Below are positions 1 through 6,983 of a stretch of 15,786 nucleotides of DNA, piece by piece. The position numbers and the translations under genes were made by a program. Within the stretch, counting starts at the first letter, position 1; each line of letters opens with the position of its first letter. The notes under the pieces were generated by a model. It did no database searches. It was not told where the DNA came from and saw only the letters and a program-made list of their open reading frames with translations. This DNA is from CAYVBW01 sp964449995 (GTDB taxonomy: Bacteria > Patescibacteriota > Microgenomatia > UBA1400 > PJMF01). The stretch spans positions 1 to 15,786 of the forward strand of contig CAYVBW010000018.1 of NCBI GenBank assembly GCA_964449995.1. The letters are read 5' to 3'.

Positions 1-384
<384 letters not shown>

Positions 385-396
385 AAATTTCTATAC

Positions 397-419
397 TTAA
401 ACTTACAAAGTAAGTTTAA
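397..419 (-). other. Hairpin immediately upstream of the mature 16S 5' end
   Basis: A perfect 10-bp inverted repeat (TTAAACTTAC / GTAAGTTTAA) with a 3-nt loop ends about 12 nt before the predicted 16S 5' end. No T-run follows it on the minus strand, so it is not a terminator. It is more likely a leader helix that guides 16S 5' maturation. Confidence 0.55.
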
Positions 420-576
420 AGGAAATTCAAGTTAATTTGAGATCACTGCTATACGGCGTTTTAGTATAGCTAGTGTTGACCTCTAGCGATTTTTATCACC
501 ATGTTTATATCACATGGATTTGGATTTGTTCGTTTTTGGATTACGTTATTTCTTTATAAATTAGCGTGTTTGTACA

Positions 577-623
577 TTGGTTAAGACTGATTTTATCTAG
601 AGATAAATTCAGAAATTAACCAA
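577..623 (-). other. Long three-segment stem-loop in the 16S leader
   Basis: Three nested complementary segments fold into one rod: 577-584 with 616-623 (TTGGTTAA/TTAACCAA), 587-590 with 609-612 (CTGA/TCAG), and 592-597 with 602-607 (TTTATC/GATAAA, 4-nt loop). It lies inside the predicted pre-16S transcript and could be a processing or antitermination structure. The pairing is seen directly; the role is inferred. Confidence 0.55.
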
Positions 624-643
624 ATTTGTTCTGTCTCTTTAGT

Positions 644-655
644 TGTTAAGGTGCA
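644..655 (-). promoter_or_regulatory. boxA-like antitermination element
   Basis: The minus strand reads TGCACCTTAACA, close to the rRNA boxA consensus TGCTCTTTAACA (9 or 10 of 12 depending on the consensus used). Its place inside the rRNA leader, about 115 nt after the predicted transcription start, is where NusB/NusE antitermination sites are usually found. A chance match in AT-rich DNA remains possible. Confidence 0.4.
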
Positions 656-776
656 AAACACCATATTAAATCAAAGTAAAACAGAAAATCTGTTTACTAA
701 AGATTTTTCATGATATTTTAATTTGGAAACCTTTAGAGTATCTAATTTGAAGCGTTAGACTTTCAAAGGTAGGAGT

Positions 777-804
777 ATAATAGCAAAAAGCGGTTAGAAG
801 TCAA
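777..804 (-). promoter_or_regulatory. Predicted rRNA promoter (sigma-70 type)
   Basis: On the minus strand a -35 box TTGACT (799-804) and a -10 box TATTAT (777-782) are separated by 16 bp. The DNA upstream is AT-rich, including a run of A at about 842-848, which could act as an UP element. Transcription would start near 770, giving a leader of about 385 nt before 16S. An alternative -10 (TATACT) overlaps at a longer spacing of about 19 bp. This is the best promoter match in the gap between the DUF5665-like gene and 16S. Confidence 0.7.
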
Positions 805-854
805 CTAGATTAAGAAGTCTTATTAAACTAGAAATTACCAATTTTTTTAGGTAA

Positions 855-1112
855 CTAAGGAGTATTTATTTCGATTCGTTCAATCGTTTCAGGATCTAGA
901 AAATCCTTTAAGATCGGTGCATCACTCATTGATTTAATAGTTTGAGCAACAAAATAAATAATAACACTAGCTACGATGGTGGCGCCGATGAAATAACCTA
1001 CACCTCTGAAGATTGATAACATTAAGTTACGCCATAGGCTATTTTGGCGTTTAATTCTTTGATTAAGAATTGTTATATTTTGATTAAGTTCTTTAATTAG
1101 TTTAGAGTCCAT
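855..1112 (-). CDS. Small single-pass membrane protein, DUF5665-like
   Basis: This 85-residue protein has a polar N-terminus with coiled-coil character (residues 1-28), then a short motif FRGVGYFIGATIVASVII leading into one membrane helix (about 37-57), and a polar C-terminal tail (58-85). The RG-x-G-x-x-IGAT pattern before the helix resembles the DUF5665 family of small membrane proteins, whose function is unknown. The gene starts 39 nt after the mnmA stop on the same strand and is probably the last gene of that transcript before the rRNA operon. No Shine-Dalgarno sequence precedes its ATG. The family assignment is from memory of the motif and is moderately sure; the single membrane span is clear. 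Confidence 0.75.
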   Translation of the reverse strand: MDSKLIKELNQNITILNQRIKRQNSLWRNLMLSIFRGVGYFIGATIVASVIIYFVAQTIKSMSDAPILKDFLDPETIERIEINTP

Positions 1113-1151
1113 ATAATTTTAGTTGGTTGATAGTATGTTCATTCTAGCAGA

Positions 1152-2291
1152 TTAAATTATTGTCCCTCCACCTAAACAAATGTATTGAGCTTTTTGAGTT
1201 TGATCAAATTGAGTTGCTTGTGTATAAAATACAGCAAACTGACCGTTGGCTATTCCTTGTAATGATTGCTTAGTTGTTACCATGATTTCTTTATCTTTTC
1301 TTTTAATCAGGCAATCCACTAATTTACCTGTATGCCTAATTCTTACTTTTAATTTTAGCTTATCCCAATCAATTTTAGGATTGATTTTATGAAGTTTATT
1401 AATTGTGAATTTTTTGGTCTCAGTTTGAGGTCTCGGCCCAACTACTAACTGATTTTTTTCAGGATTTTTTTTAATTACATATAGTGATGGTAAATTACCG
1501 CTTTTATCAATCCAGCTAGTCTTTTCTTTAACTTTATTAGTGTTGATAGAAAATCCTTTTCTCTGGCCAATTGTATAAAACCATAATCCAAGATGAGTTC
1601 CGATTTTATCACCGTCAATAGTAATGACATCGCCTGGATTTTCACCCAATTTTTCTTTTAAGAATGCATGGACATTAATATCTCCTACAAAACAGATTCC
1701 AACAGAGTCTCTTTTGTCAGCAACATGCAGGTTAATGTTATGTGCTAACTCTCTAACTTCTTTTTTAAGCAAGTGACCTATCGGGAACATAACACGGTTC
1801 AGTTGTTTTTGGTTGATTTGATGCAAAAAATAAGTCTGGTCTTTTTGAAGGTCTCTAGCAGAGAGTAAGGCTGGAGTGGCTGTATTTTTTATTTGAAGAT
1901 TATCTGTTTGGGCATAATGTCCTGTTGCTATGTAGTTAAATTTTTCATTTATTGCCCAGTCATAAAACATACCAAATTTTATGACTTGATTACAAAGTAC
2001 ATCAGGGTTAGGGGTCCTGCCTGCTTTATACTCCTCAACAAAGTAAGCCATGACTTTTTCTTTATATTCTTGTTTAAAATCTAAAACTTGAAACGGAATT
2101 TTTAATTTAACCGCGACTTTCAGTGCATCTTGACGATCCTGCTCTGATCTACAGCCGGGCATGCTCCAGCATTGTATATACACAGCTGCAACATCATAAC
2201 CTTGTTGTTTTAATAAATATGCTGATACAGCAGAATCAACTCCGCCGGAGAGACCAAGGGCAACTTTAGTGTTTCTATTTTTATCGGGCAT
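1152..2291 (-). CDS. mnmA: tRNA-specific 2-thiouridylase MnmA
   Basis: MnmA activates U34 of tRNA Lys, Glu and Gln with ATP and inserts sulfur delivered as a persulfide, giving the 2-thiouridine that supports accurate reading of A/G-ending codons. The 379-residue length is normal. Visible marks are the N-type ATP pyrophosphatase P-loop SGGVDS (15-20), the first catalytic Cys in NPDVLCNQ (Cys100), the GHYA motif (124-127) and the second catalytic Cys in VGICF (Cys200), followed by the C-terminal beta-barrel domain. The loop at about 247-270 is somewhat longer than usual. The ATG start gives the usual short lead into the P-loop; no Shine-Dalgarno sequence is seen. It follows the YdjC-like gene by 23 nt, so the two are probably co-transcribed, although their functions appear unrelated. 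Confidence 0.97.
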   Translation of the reverse strand: MPDKNRNTKVALGLSGGVDSAVSAYLLKQQGYDVAAVYIQCWSMPGCRSEQDRQDALKVAVKLKIPFQVLDFKQEYKEKVMAYFVEEYKAGRTPNPDVLCNQVIKFGMFYDWAINEKFNYIATGHYAQTDNLQIKNTATPALLSARDLQKDQTYFLHQINQKQLNRVMFPIGHLLKKEVRELAHNINLHVADKRDSVGICFVGDINVHAFLKEKLGENPGDVITIDGDKIGTHLGLWFYTIGQRKGFSINTNKVKEKTSWIDKSGNLPSLYVIKKNPEKNQLVVGPRPQTETKKFTINKLHKINPKIDWDKLKLKVRIRHTGKLVDCLIKRKDKEIMVTTKQSLQGIANGQFAVFYTQATQFDQTQKAQYICLGGGTII

Positions 2292-2314
2292 TTCAAATTA
2301 AAATTACTGTTTTT

Positions 2315-3022
2315 TCAAAAATCCAAAAAAGAAGAGATATTAATTCCATTTTTTCTTAAAAAATTATTTAAGCGTATTACCTTTTTATAGTCTTGTTCTC
2401 TATTTTTATTGAGATCTGTTCCAAATTTTGTGCCATCATAGCGATGATCATAGAAGCCTGGATGAGAGATTACTTCACAAACATCATCATTATTTTTTAA
2501 TTCGTTAATATCTTTTTTGATTGCCTTTAATCCATATTTTTTTGACGATAAATTATATTGCCTATCAGCGAGTTTTATTTGGTATTGATACTTTGTTTCG
2601 TAAAAGAAACCATTTTCTCTGTGTAGCCTTAGAGGAATATTTTTTTCAATAGCAAACTCACACATTAATCTTCTCTCTACGCCGTTTTGATCCCAGTTAT
2701 GTTTGTCTAGATGAGAAGGATTAGTTTGAAAGAACTTAATGAAATTTTTATATTGTTCCTCTAGTTTTTGTTGAATAAGTTTGTGATTATCAGTAGTTAT
2801 TTTTTTCTCATTTGGATGTTTTTCATGTATAAAATGTAAACCAATTGATACTTTCTTACTTTGGGCAAGTTGTTTTAATTTTTTAGCATGATCGAGATTA
2901 ACCTCACCTGAGATAATAACAGAAGTTGATCGCAGACAATCTTTTTTAATTAAATCTAAAATTGCTTCATCAAACTGGTCGGAGATACCAAAGTCATCTG
3001 CATTGATAATTATTTTTGCCAT
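2315..3022 (-). CDS. YdjC/ChbG-family carbohydrate deacetylase
   Basis: The protein has the fold signature of the YdjC/ChbG family, metal-dependent deacetylases that remove acetyl groups from N-acetylated sugars such as chito-oligosaccharides. Metal and catalytic residues can be placed: the NADDFG motif (7-12, Asp9/Asp10), the GLH motif (61-63, His63), HLDKH (104-108, His108 as third metal ligand) and the late SHPG motif (186-189, His187). The third region reads HLDKHNW where many members have a DSH-x-H-x-H type motif, so part of it has drifted. At 235 residues it is slightly short for the family. No signal peptide is seen, so it should act in the cytoplasm. The substrate cannot be read from the sequence. 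It lies 65 nt after the DUF1704 gene and may belong to the same transcript. Confidence 0.88.
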   Translation of the reverse strand: MAKIIINADDFGISDQFDEAILDLIKKDCLRSTSVIISGEVNLDHAKKLKQLAQSKKVSIGLHFIHEKHPNEKKITTDNHKLIQQKLEEQYKNFIKFFQTNPSHLDKHNWDQNGVERRLMCEFAIEKNIPLRLHRENGFFYETKYQYQIKLADRQYNLSSKKYGLKAIKKDINELKNNDDVCEVISHPGFYDHRYDGTKFGTDLNKNREQDYKKVIRLNNFLRKNGINISSFLDF

Positions 3023-3087
3023 GATAAATTATCAGTTAATTAAATTTGAAACTTAAAAATAATATATTTTATTGATATTTTAGCTAT

Positions 3088-4068
3088 TTAACTAGATTCT
3101 TTTAGGGATTCAAAGTAATTGACCTGGGCAATTTCTGTAATTTTTTCTTGATACTTATCTGGGTTATCAGTATAAAAATTTGGTAGTTTTGGTTTAAAAC
3201 CAGGATTCAACTCTCTAGCCAGGGGAATATCGTTAACATCAATTTTTCCTAAATATAATCCCTCTACATCAAAGTTAGATTTTTTTAAATAGCGCCACAC
3301 TTTTACCATTCCTTCTAGGTAAACTACACTTTTGGTAAATCCCCCGGGCTGGCTGGTATCGTATGTACCCCGCTTAATTTTAACGGTAATCAGCCAAGAT
3401 TTTTCAATATTTTGCATATATTGATTGATAAAGTTAAAAGTTTCAACAAAGCTTTTTTGTTGTGCCATATCAGTGGCTAAATAGTGAAGAGCGTTAAAAT
3501 AACTTAACTGTAATTTACTAGCCAGCAGTGAGTGAAGGCTACCCAAACCCTCTTCAGTAAATAGGTACTTTCTGAAATTATGTTTGTTTTTTTTATTAAA
3601 AAATGGTTGCTGGAGATAGTTAATTCTCCTTAAGGCATGAGTGCCCAGCTCATGATAAATGGAAGCCTGAAACTGTCTCTGGCGAAAATCAAACTCTTTT
3701 CTAATTTTTAATCTGTTTTTATAAATGCTGATTTTACTAATATGTCCTTTGATCCAAACAACCTTTATTTCATCATCCATTTTATTTTCCTTTAAAAATT
3801 TTTTAATCATGACTTTCCCTTGCTCAGCTGTGATTTTTGGCCCTTGAAGATTTCTAAGATCATCAATGGTCTTGTTTTCAAATGCTTTGTTTAAAATTTT
3901 TTGGGCCAAGGTTATATACTCAGGCTTTGGCTTGCCATATCTGTGTAGTTTATCAAGCGTGACCAAGGTTTTATACTTAAACTGAGGGTCGTAATTGCAG
4001 TCCTTTTCAAAAAATTTTTGTTTTTCTTCTTTTAGATTTATGGGAGTTAAGTCTTGGATCAAGCTCAT
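3088..4068 (-). CDS. DUF1704 'QEGLA' metallopeptidase, MATCAP/TMCP-like
   Basis: This 326-residue protein belongs to the DUF1704 family (often labelled flavohemoglobin expression-modulating QEGLA protein). Eukaryotic members were shown to be carboxypeptidases that trim tubulin tails (MATCAP/TMCP). The metallopeptidase site is intact: HELGTH at 139-144 supplies two zinc-binding His and the catalytic Glu140, and EEGLG at 172-176 corresponds to QEGLA with Glu173 as third ligand. The HExxxH spacing and the distance to the third ligand match the eukaryotic enzymes as I recall them. A later family motif GGFTKSVVYLEG lies at 242-253. No signal peptide is seen, so it is cytoplasmic. The gene follows the ATP-grasp ligase gene by 46 nt, the partner it has in proteobacteria. 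A -10-like TAGAAT lies 9 nt before the ATG. The likely role is removal of terminal residues that the ligase adds; the target is unknown. Confidence 0.9.
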   Translation of the reverse strand: MSLIQDLTPINLKEEKQKFFEKDCNYDPQFKYKTLVTLDKLHRYGKPKPEYITLAQKILNKAFENKTIDDLRNLQGPKITAEQGKVMIKKFLKENKMDDEIKVVWIKGHISKISIYKNRLKIRKEFDFRQRQFQASIYHELGTHALRRINYLQQPFFNKKNKHNFRKYLFTEEGLGSLHSLLASKLQLSYFNALHYLATDMAQQKSFVETFNFINQYMQNIEKSWLITVKIKRGTYDTSQPGGFTKSVVYLEGMVKVWRYLKKSNFDVEGLYLGKIDVNDIPLARELNPGFKPKLPNFYTDNPDKYQEKITEIAQVNYFESLKESS

Positions 4069-4114
4069 AATTACAGTATTCTAATAAATTTTTAGGGAAA
4101 AAGTATATGTAAAA

Positions 4115-5389
4115 TTAATTTTGTCTTTCAATTCTAATCATAAAATTAGTTAAGTCTTTACGTCCGATCTCGACTTTATGCTGGCTTCTGTTTAATCTTT
4201 TGGAGACTATCATCTCTGTGTCAATTCTCTGCCCCTTGAGCTCAAAATTTGCCTCAACAACTGGTACTTTGCCCTCTTCTTCTTGCTGGTACCACAACAA
4301 ATCTTCTAGATCTATTAAACCTAGTTCTCTTGCTACATTACTAGCAATGGCACTGCGAAAACGTCCAGTTTTGATAAAAGCTTCTACTTCTTCTCTGGCA
4401 CCATGATCTCCAAAGACGGTAATGTTTTCTTTGTGTCCAACAATCGGTTTTCGCTCGTCTTCGGTTTCAAAATAACTTTCTGCAAATAAGGCTTGGGCAA
4501 TTTTTACTCCGTGTTTAGGATTAAGAACATTTAAATCTGATATTCTTTCCAATCTTTTGCGAAGTCCGGCTTGATTGGCAATTTGGATTGATAGTCCTGG
4601 TCTGTAATTTAACTCAACCACCATGGGCCCTTTTTCTTCGTGGATAAATAAATCCACTCCTCCGTAAACTAAATGAGCTGCGTTTGATGCTTCAACAGCT
4701 GTTAGTAATATTTCGTTCCAGAAAGGAATTTGAATGCCTTTTAGCTCAATTTTGGTCCCTGGTAGATATTTAATTAATTGGGTTTTATGAGCAGCAGCGT
4801 GGGTAGTTAGCCCTGTACCAATATCAATACCGACTCCTAAAGCTCCCTGACTTTGATTAGCCCTTCCTTCTGATTCCTTTGTAGGTAATCTTAAATAAGC
4901 CATTACCGGTACGCTGTTAAAAACTAATACTCTTAAATCAGGCGTACCTTTGTAGGAATATTTAGTTAGTTCCGGATGAGGGACAACTCTTTCTTCAATA
5001 ATAACTTTTGGGCTGGCTCCATGTGAGCTGTACTGTCCTTCTAAAATATCAAAGCAATGGAGTTTTAAATCTTCCTCTGTCCATCTTTTGTTAACAACAT
5101 CAACCCAAACATGTCTGCTTTTTTTTACAAAAGCGACTACTCCCTTTCCTGCATGACCATTAGTGGGCTTGATTACAAAGTTTTTTTCCAAATGTTGCCA
5201 GTCGAAATCATTAACGTCTTCAATGGTAGCTAAGATTCCATAAACTTCTGGCGTGGGGATGCCTTCATTTAATAGTAAAATTTTAGTTGCAAATTTAGAG
5301 TGACAAATACTTCTAGCCCGTTTGGGATTAAGAGGAACATAAAGCTGGTTGCGGGCATTCATGCCCAAAACTTCACTCGGCTTGATCAT
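4115..5389 (-). CDS. Alpha-L-glutamate-ligase-like ATP-grasp enzyme fused to a degenerate retropepsin-like domain
   Basis: Residues 1-285 match the ATP-grasp family annotated as alpha-L-glutamate ligase-like (RimK-related; Pfam ATPgrasp_ST). Marks are LGMNARN (8-14), the ATP-binding lysine and glycine-rich loop in FVIKPTNGHAGKG (71-83), GALGVGID (182-189), and the metal and substrate region GGVDLF to VVELNYRPGLSIQIANQAG (243-275). Such enzymes form amide bonds between a carboxylate and an amine through an acyl-phosphate. Proteobacterial members end soon after this point; here about 110 further residues follow (312-421). That tail resembles the RimB/DUF785 retropepsin: FIKTGRFRSAI at 338-348 aligns with the K-x-DTGA-x-x-SAL active site, with Lys340 in place of Asp, and LKGQRIDTEM plus VEIGRKDL (384-413) align with the end of that domain. 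The start codon overlaps the 7TM gene by 17 nt, so translational coupling is likely. No Shine-Dalgarno sequence is visible. Confidence 0.9.
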   Translation of the reverse strand: MIKPSEVLGMNARNQLYVPLNPKRARSICHSKFATKILLLNEGIPTPEVYGILATIEDVNDFDWQHLEKNFVIKPTNGHAGKGVVAFVKKSRHVWVDVVNKRWTEEDLKLHCFDILEGQYSSHGASPKVIIEERVVPHPELTKYSYKGTPDLRVLVFNSVPVMAYLRLPTKESEGRANQSQGALGVGIDIGTGLTTHAAAHKTQLIKYLPGTKIELKGIQIPFWNEILLTAVEASNAAHLVYGGVDLFIHEEKGPMVVELNYRPGLSIQIANQAGLRKRLERISDLNVLNPKHGVKIAQALFAESYFETEDERKPIVGHKENITVFGDHGAREEVEAFIKTGRFRSAIASNVARELGLIDLEDLLWYQQEEEGKVPVVEANFELKGQRIDTEMIVSKRLNRSQHKVEIGRKDLTNFMIRIERQN

Positions 5390-6371
5390 CTTGAGAAGGA
5401 GTATCTAAATTATTTTGACCCAAGACTGTGCTAAAACGTGCCAGTTCAATTAATCGCAATCCAGTATATTTGCCAATTAAATAATTGACAACAACTGTAG
5501 CTACCAAAACCAACTCTGGCCATAAGAGAACAAATTTTTGAATTCCTTCTTGACTGATAATTAGCGAGCAGATGATAGCGATAAATAAGGTTTCAAGAGC
5601 AATTTTAAGAGCCTCGCGCTGGCTGGTAAAAAGCTGAGAATTCATAAAATTTTCGGTCAAAATAATAATAATTAATATAGGGAAAATATTAATGGTTAAC
5701 AGCTGAAAAAACGTCATTTGTGAAGAAAAAATCAACAGCGCGAGAATGAAAATTGACACTCCCCACAGTAACATGGCTGTTCTGGGTAAATATGGTAGAC
5801 GGAATTTTTGGACAATAGCTCTAGAAATTATAGAGGCAAAAATTACAGCTACAAAAATTATAATACCAGTTACTATTTCAGTAGAAACAAAAGCCACTGA
5901 CAAAACAGCCGGAATATAGATACCAAAACCCCTTAATCCAACTACATGTCTAGAGGCAGCAATAATTGAGGCTATTATGGGGAACAATAGTAATAATACA
6001 ATAATGCTGGCTGACAAACCCTTTGAGACTGCATCCCGAATAGCATGCTGTAGAAAATTGTGCCAGGAAAGAGGTCCGATTGGATTTTCGCCTAAAAAAG
6101 TAGAAAGCTTACCTCGCGTTTCTCCAGTGGTATCTGTAATATCCTCGGCTCTTCTTTCGATAATTCTTTGTTCTACTTGAGCAGCAGGAGAAGCTTCAGC
6201 AGAATCGGTTGCATCAGCAGCATCTGTTGCCACTGGTTCTAAGTCAATGACTTCTTCAAAGTCAGCAGTTGGTTCTTGAGCTAAAGCTTGAGTATTAATA
6301 ATTTTTGGTTGGGCTGTTGCCAGCAAGGCAAGCACAAACAAAATAACTGGAAAAACTAAGGCTTGTTTCAT
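5373..6371 (-). CDS. 7TM protein of the inactive-transglutaminase/7TM family, lacking the transglutaminase-like domain
   Basis: Residues 1-20 form a signal peptide or anchor, residues 30-100 form an acidic Ala/Asp/Glu-rich, probably disordered segment, and seven membrane helices follow at about 121-139, 148-164, 166-186, 198-216, 220-240, 257-273 and 279-300. Family motifs are AASRHVVGLRGFGIYIPA (138-155), the LPRT segment (195-198), and GKYTGLRLIELARF (300-313), which match the 7TM half of the proteobacterial 'inactive transglutaminase fused to 7TM' protein. Those proteins are about 500 residues long and carry an extracytoplasmic transglutaminase-like domain. Here that domain is gone and only the low-complexity segment remains outside. 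The gene directly precedes and overlaps the ATP-grasp ligase gene, which supports the family call. It may anchor the ligase to the membrane or move its substrate or product; this is inference. Confidence 0.88.
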   Translation of the reverse strand: MKQALVFPVILFVLALLATAQPKIINTQALAQEPTADFEEVIDLEPVATDAADATDSAEASPAAQVEQRIIERRAEDITDTTGETRGKLSTFLGENPIGPLSWHNFLQHAIRDAVSKGLSASIIVLLLLFPIIASIIAASRHVVGLRGFGIYIPAVLSVAFVSTEIVTGIIIFVAVIFASIISRAIVQKFRLPYLPRTAMLLWGVSIFILALLIFSSQMTFFQLLTINIFPILIIIILTENFMNSQLFTSQREALKIALETLFIAIICSLIISQEGIQKFVLLWPELVLVATVVVNYLIGKYTGLRLIELARFSTVLGQNNLDTPSQDDQAE

Positions 6372-6379
6372 ATTAAGAT

Positions 6380-6388
6380 ATTATAACA
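6380..6388 (-). promoter_or_regulatory. Extended -10 promoter for the 7TM/ATP-grasp/DUF1704 set
   Basis: The minus strand reads TGTTATAAT, a perfect extended -10 (TGn + TATAAT at 6380-6385). Only 8 nt separate the -10 from the ATG at 6371, so a normal transcription start would fall on or just before the start codon and the mRNA would be leaderless. No good -35 is seen, as is common for extended -10 promoters. It would begin an operon covering 7TM, ligase and probably DUF1704. Confidence 0.6.
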
Positions 6389-6433
6389 AATTATTGTTTT
6401 GCTCTGGTGTAGAGATAATTAAAGTTAATTTTA

Positions 6434-6796
6434 TTAGAGAATTTTATTGAGTAAGTTTTGAATGAAACTAATTATAAAGGAGACAAATAACAAGGAACCG
6501 AATTCGCCCAGGGCTACGTCAAACAACAGCATGGGCTGAATTTCAAATCCAGGCACTAGGTAAGTGGCTAACCAGAGTAAAAACACATTAATTACTAAGG
6601 AAAATAGACCCAAGGTCACAATATTAATTGGCAAAAATAATATTTTTAAAACAGGTTTGGCAATAGCTTGCAATAAGGTTAAAACTATACTGGCAAATAA
6701 AAGGGTGGTCCAGTCCATAAAGCTAACTGTGGGTAGTGCCCAGGCTAAAACAGCAATAGTAATAGCAGTTATTAAAAGGGAGCGGATAATTTTCAT
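6434..6796 (-). CDS. Four-helix membrane protein, YvlD / phage holin 4_2 family
   Basis: This 120-residue protein is almost wholly hydrophobic, with four membrane helices at about 4-20, 28-46, 57-80 and 97-116. The central motif KPVLKILFLPINIVTLGLF (47-65) is the hallmark of the family called phage holin family 4_2 or YvlD (PF04020), found on many bacterial chromosomes with no phage nearby. No lysin or other phage gene is present here, so it is not evidence of a prophage. In Bacillus, yvlD lies in an envelope-stress operon, but no such partners are seen. The gene is isolated, with a 187-nt gap on its upstream side and a 62-nt gap before the 7TM gene. No Shine-Dalgarno sequence is visible before the ATG. 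Confidence 0.88.
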   Translation of the reverse strand: MKIIRSLLITAITIAVLAWALPTVSFMDWTTLLFASIVLTLLQAIAKPVLKILFLPINIVTLGLFSLVINVFLLWLATYLVPGFEIQPMLLFDVALGEFGSLLFVSFIISFIQNLLNKIL

Positions 6797-6838
6797 AAAA
6801 AGTTTGTAATGGATACTAAGATAGCTGAGTAATGATTA

Positions 6839-6957
6839 ATATCTATTATATACAATTAGTTTATTTTGATTATACACCCCGCCAGCTTGTTCCGCTAAGC
6901 GGGACAAGAAAAATGCGCTCGGGCTAAAGTCCCTCAGAAATGAGCTCATATCTATTA
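6839..6957. repeat. GC-rich palindromic element flanked by 10-bp direct repeats
   Basis: Two copies of ATATCTATTA (6839-6848 and 6948-6957) flank a 99-bp segment. Its middle (about 6876-6947) is clearly GC-richer than the surrounding DNA and contains the strong hairpin at 6886-6908. The layout resembles a small non-coding palindromic element inserted with target duplication, but true terminal inverted repeats are not obvious and a 10-bp AT-rich repeat can arise by chance. No coding frame is seen in it. Confidence 0.45.
6886..6908. repeat. Strong inverted repeat between uvrC and the YvlD-like gene
   Basis: The sequence CTTGTTCCGCT / AGCGGGACAAG pairs over about 10 bp with one T-G wobble and a tiny loop. 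On the minus strand it is preceded by a T-run and followed by CTGGCGGGG; on the plus strand it is followed by an A-run. Neither orientation gives the hairpin-then-T order of an intrinsic terminator, so it fits a REP-like palindrome better. Confidence 0.6.
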
Positions 6958-6983
6958 CAAATACTAATTTGCGAATTTATTTA

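Larger units (their letters stand above)
385..770 (-). other. 16S rRNA leader (pre-rRNA 5' spacer)
   Basis: This gene-free AT-rich stretch lies between the rRNA promoter and the mature 16S 5' end. I see no protein gene and no tRNA in it. It carries several inverted repeats that could fold in the transcript: 675-698 (stem of about 10 bp with one bulge), 577-623, 499-517 (CCATGT/ACATGG), 448-470 (GCTATAC/GTATAGC) and 397-419. Pre-16S leaders usually contain antitermination signals and one side of an RNase III processing stem. The partner strand 3' of 16S is not in the window, so the processing stem cannot be identified. Confidence 0.7.

Noticed and set aside
385..854. tRNA or small protein gene in the gap upstream of 16S
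   Set aside because: No T-arm-like GGTTCGAATCC block and no sustained protein-like frame is seen; the region fits a promoter plus rRNA leader.
2315..2317. Recoded UGA (genetic code 25)
   Set aside because: UGA ends this gene and the 7TM gene at the expected family lengths, and no in-frame UGA occurs in uvrA, uvrC or mnmA, so standard bacterial decoding is used.
6434..6796. Prophage remnant because of the holin-family name
   Set aside because: The YvlD/holin 4_2 family is widespread on chromosomes, and no phage lysin, integrase or structural gene is present.
6886..6908. Intrinsic terminator of uvrC
   Set aside because: No T-run follows the hairpin on the minus strand; on the plus strand it is followed by A residues.
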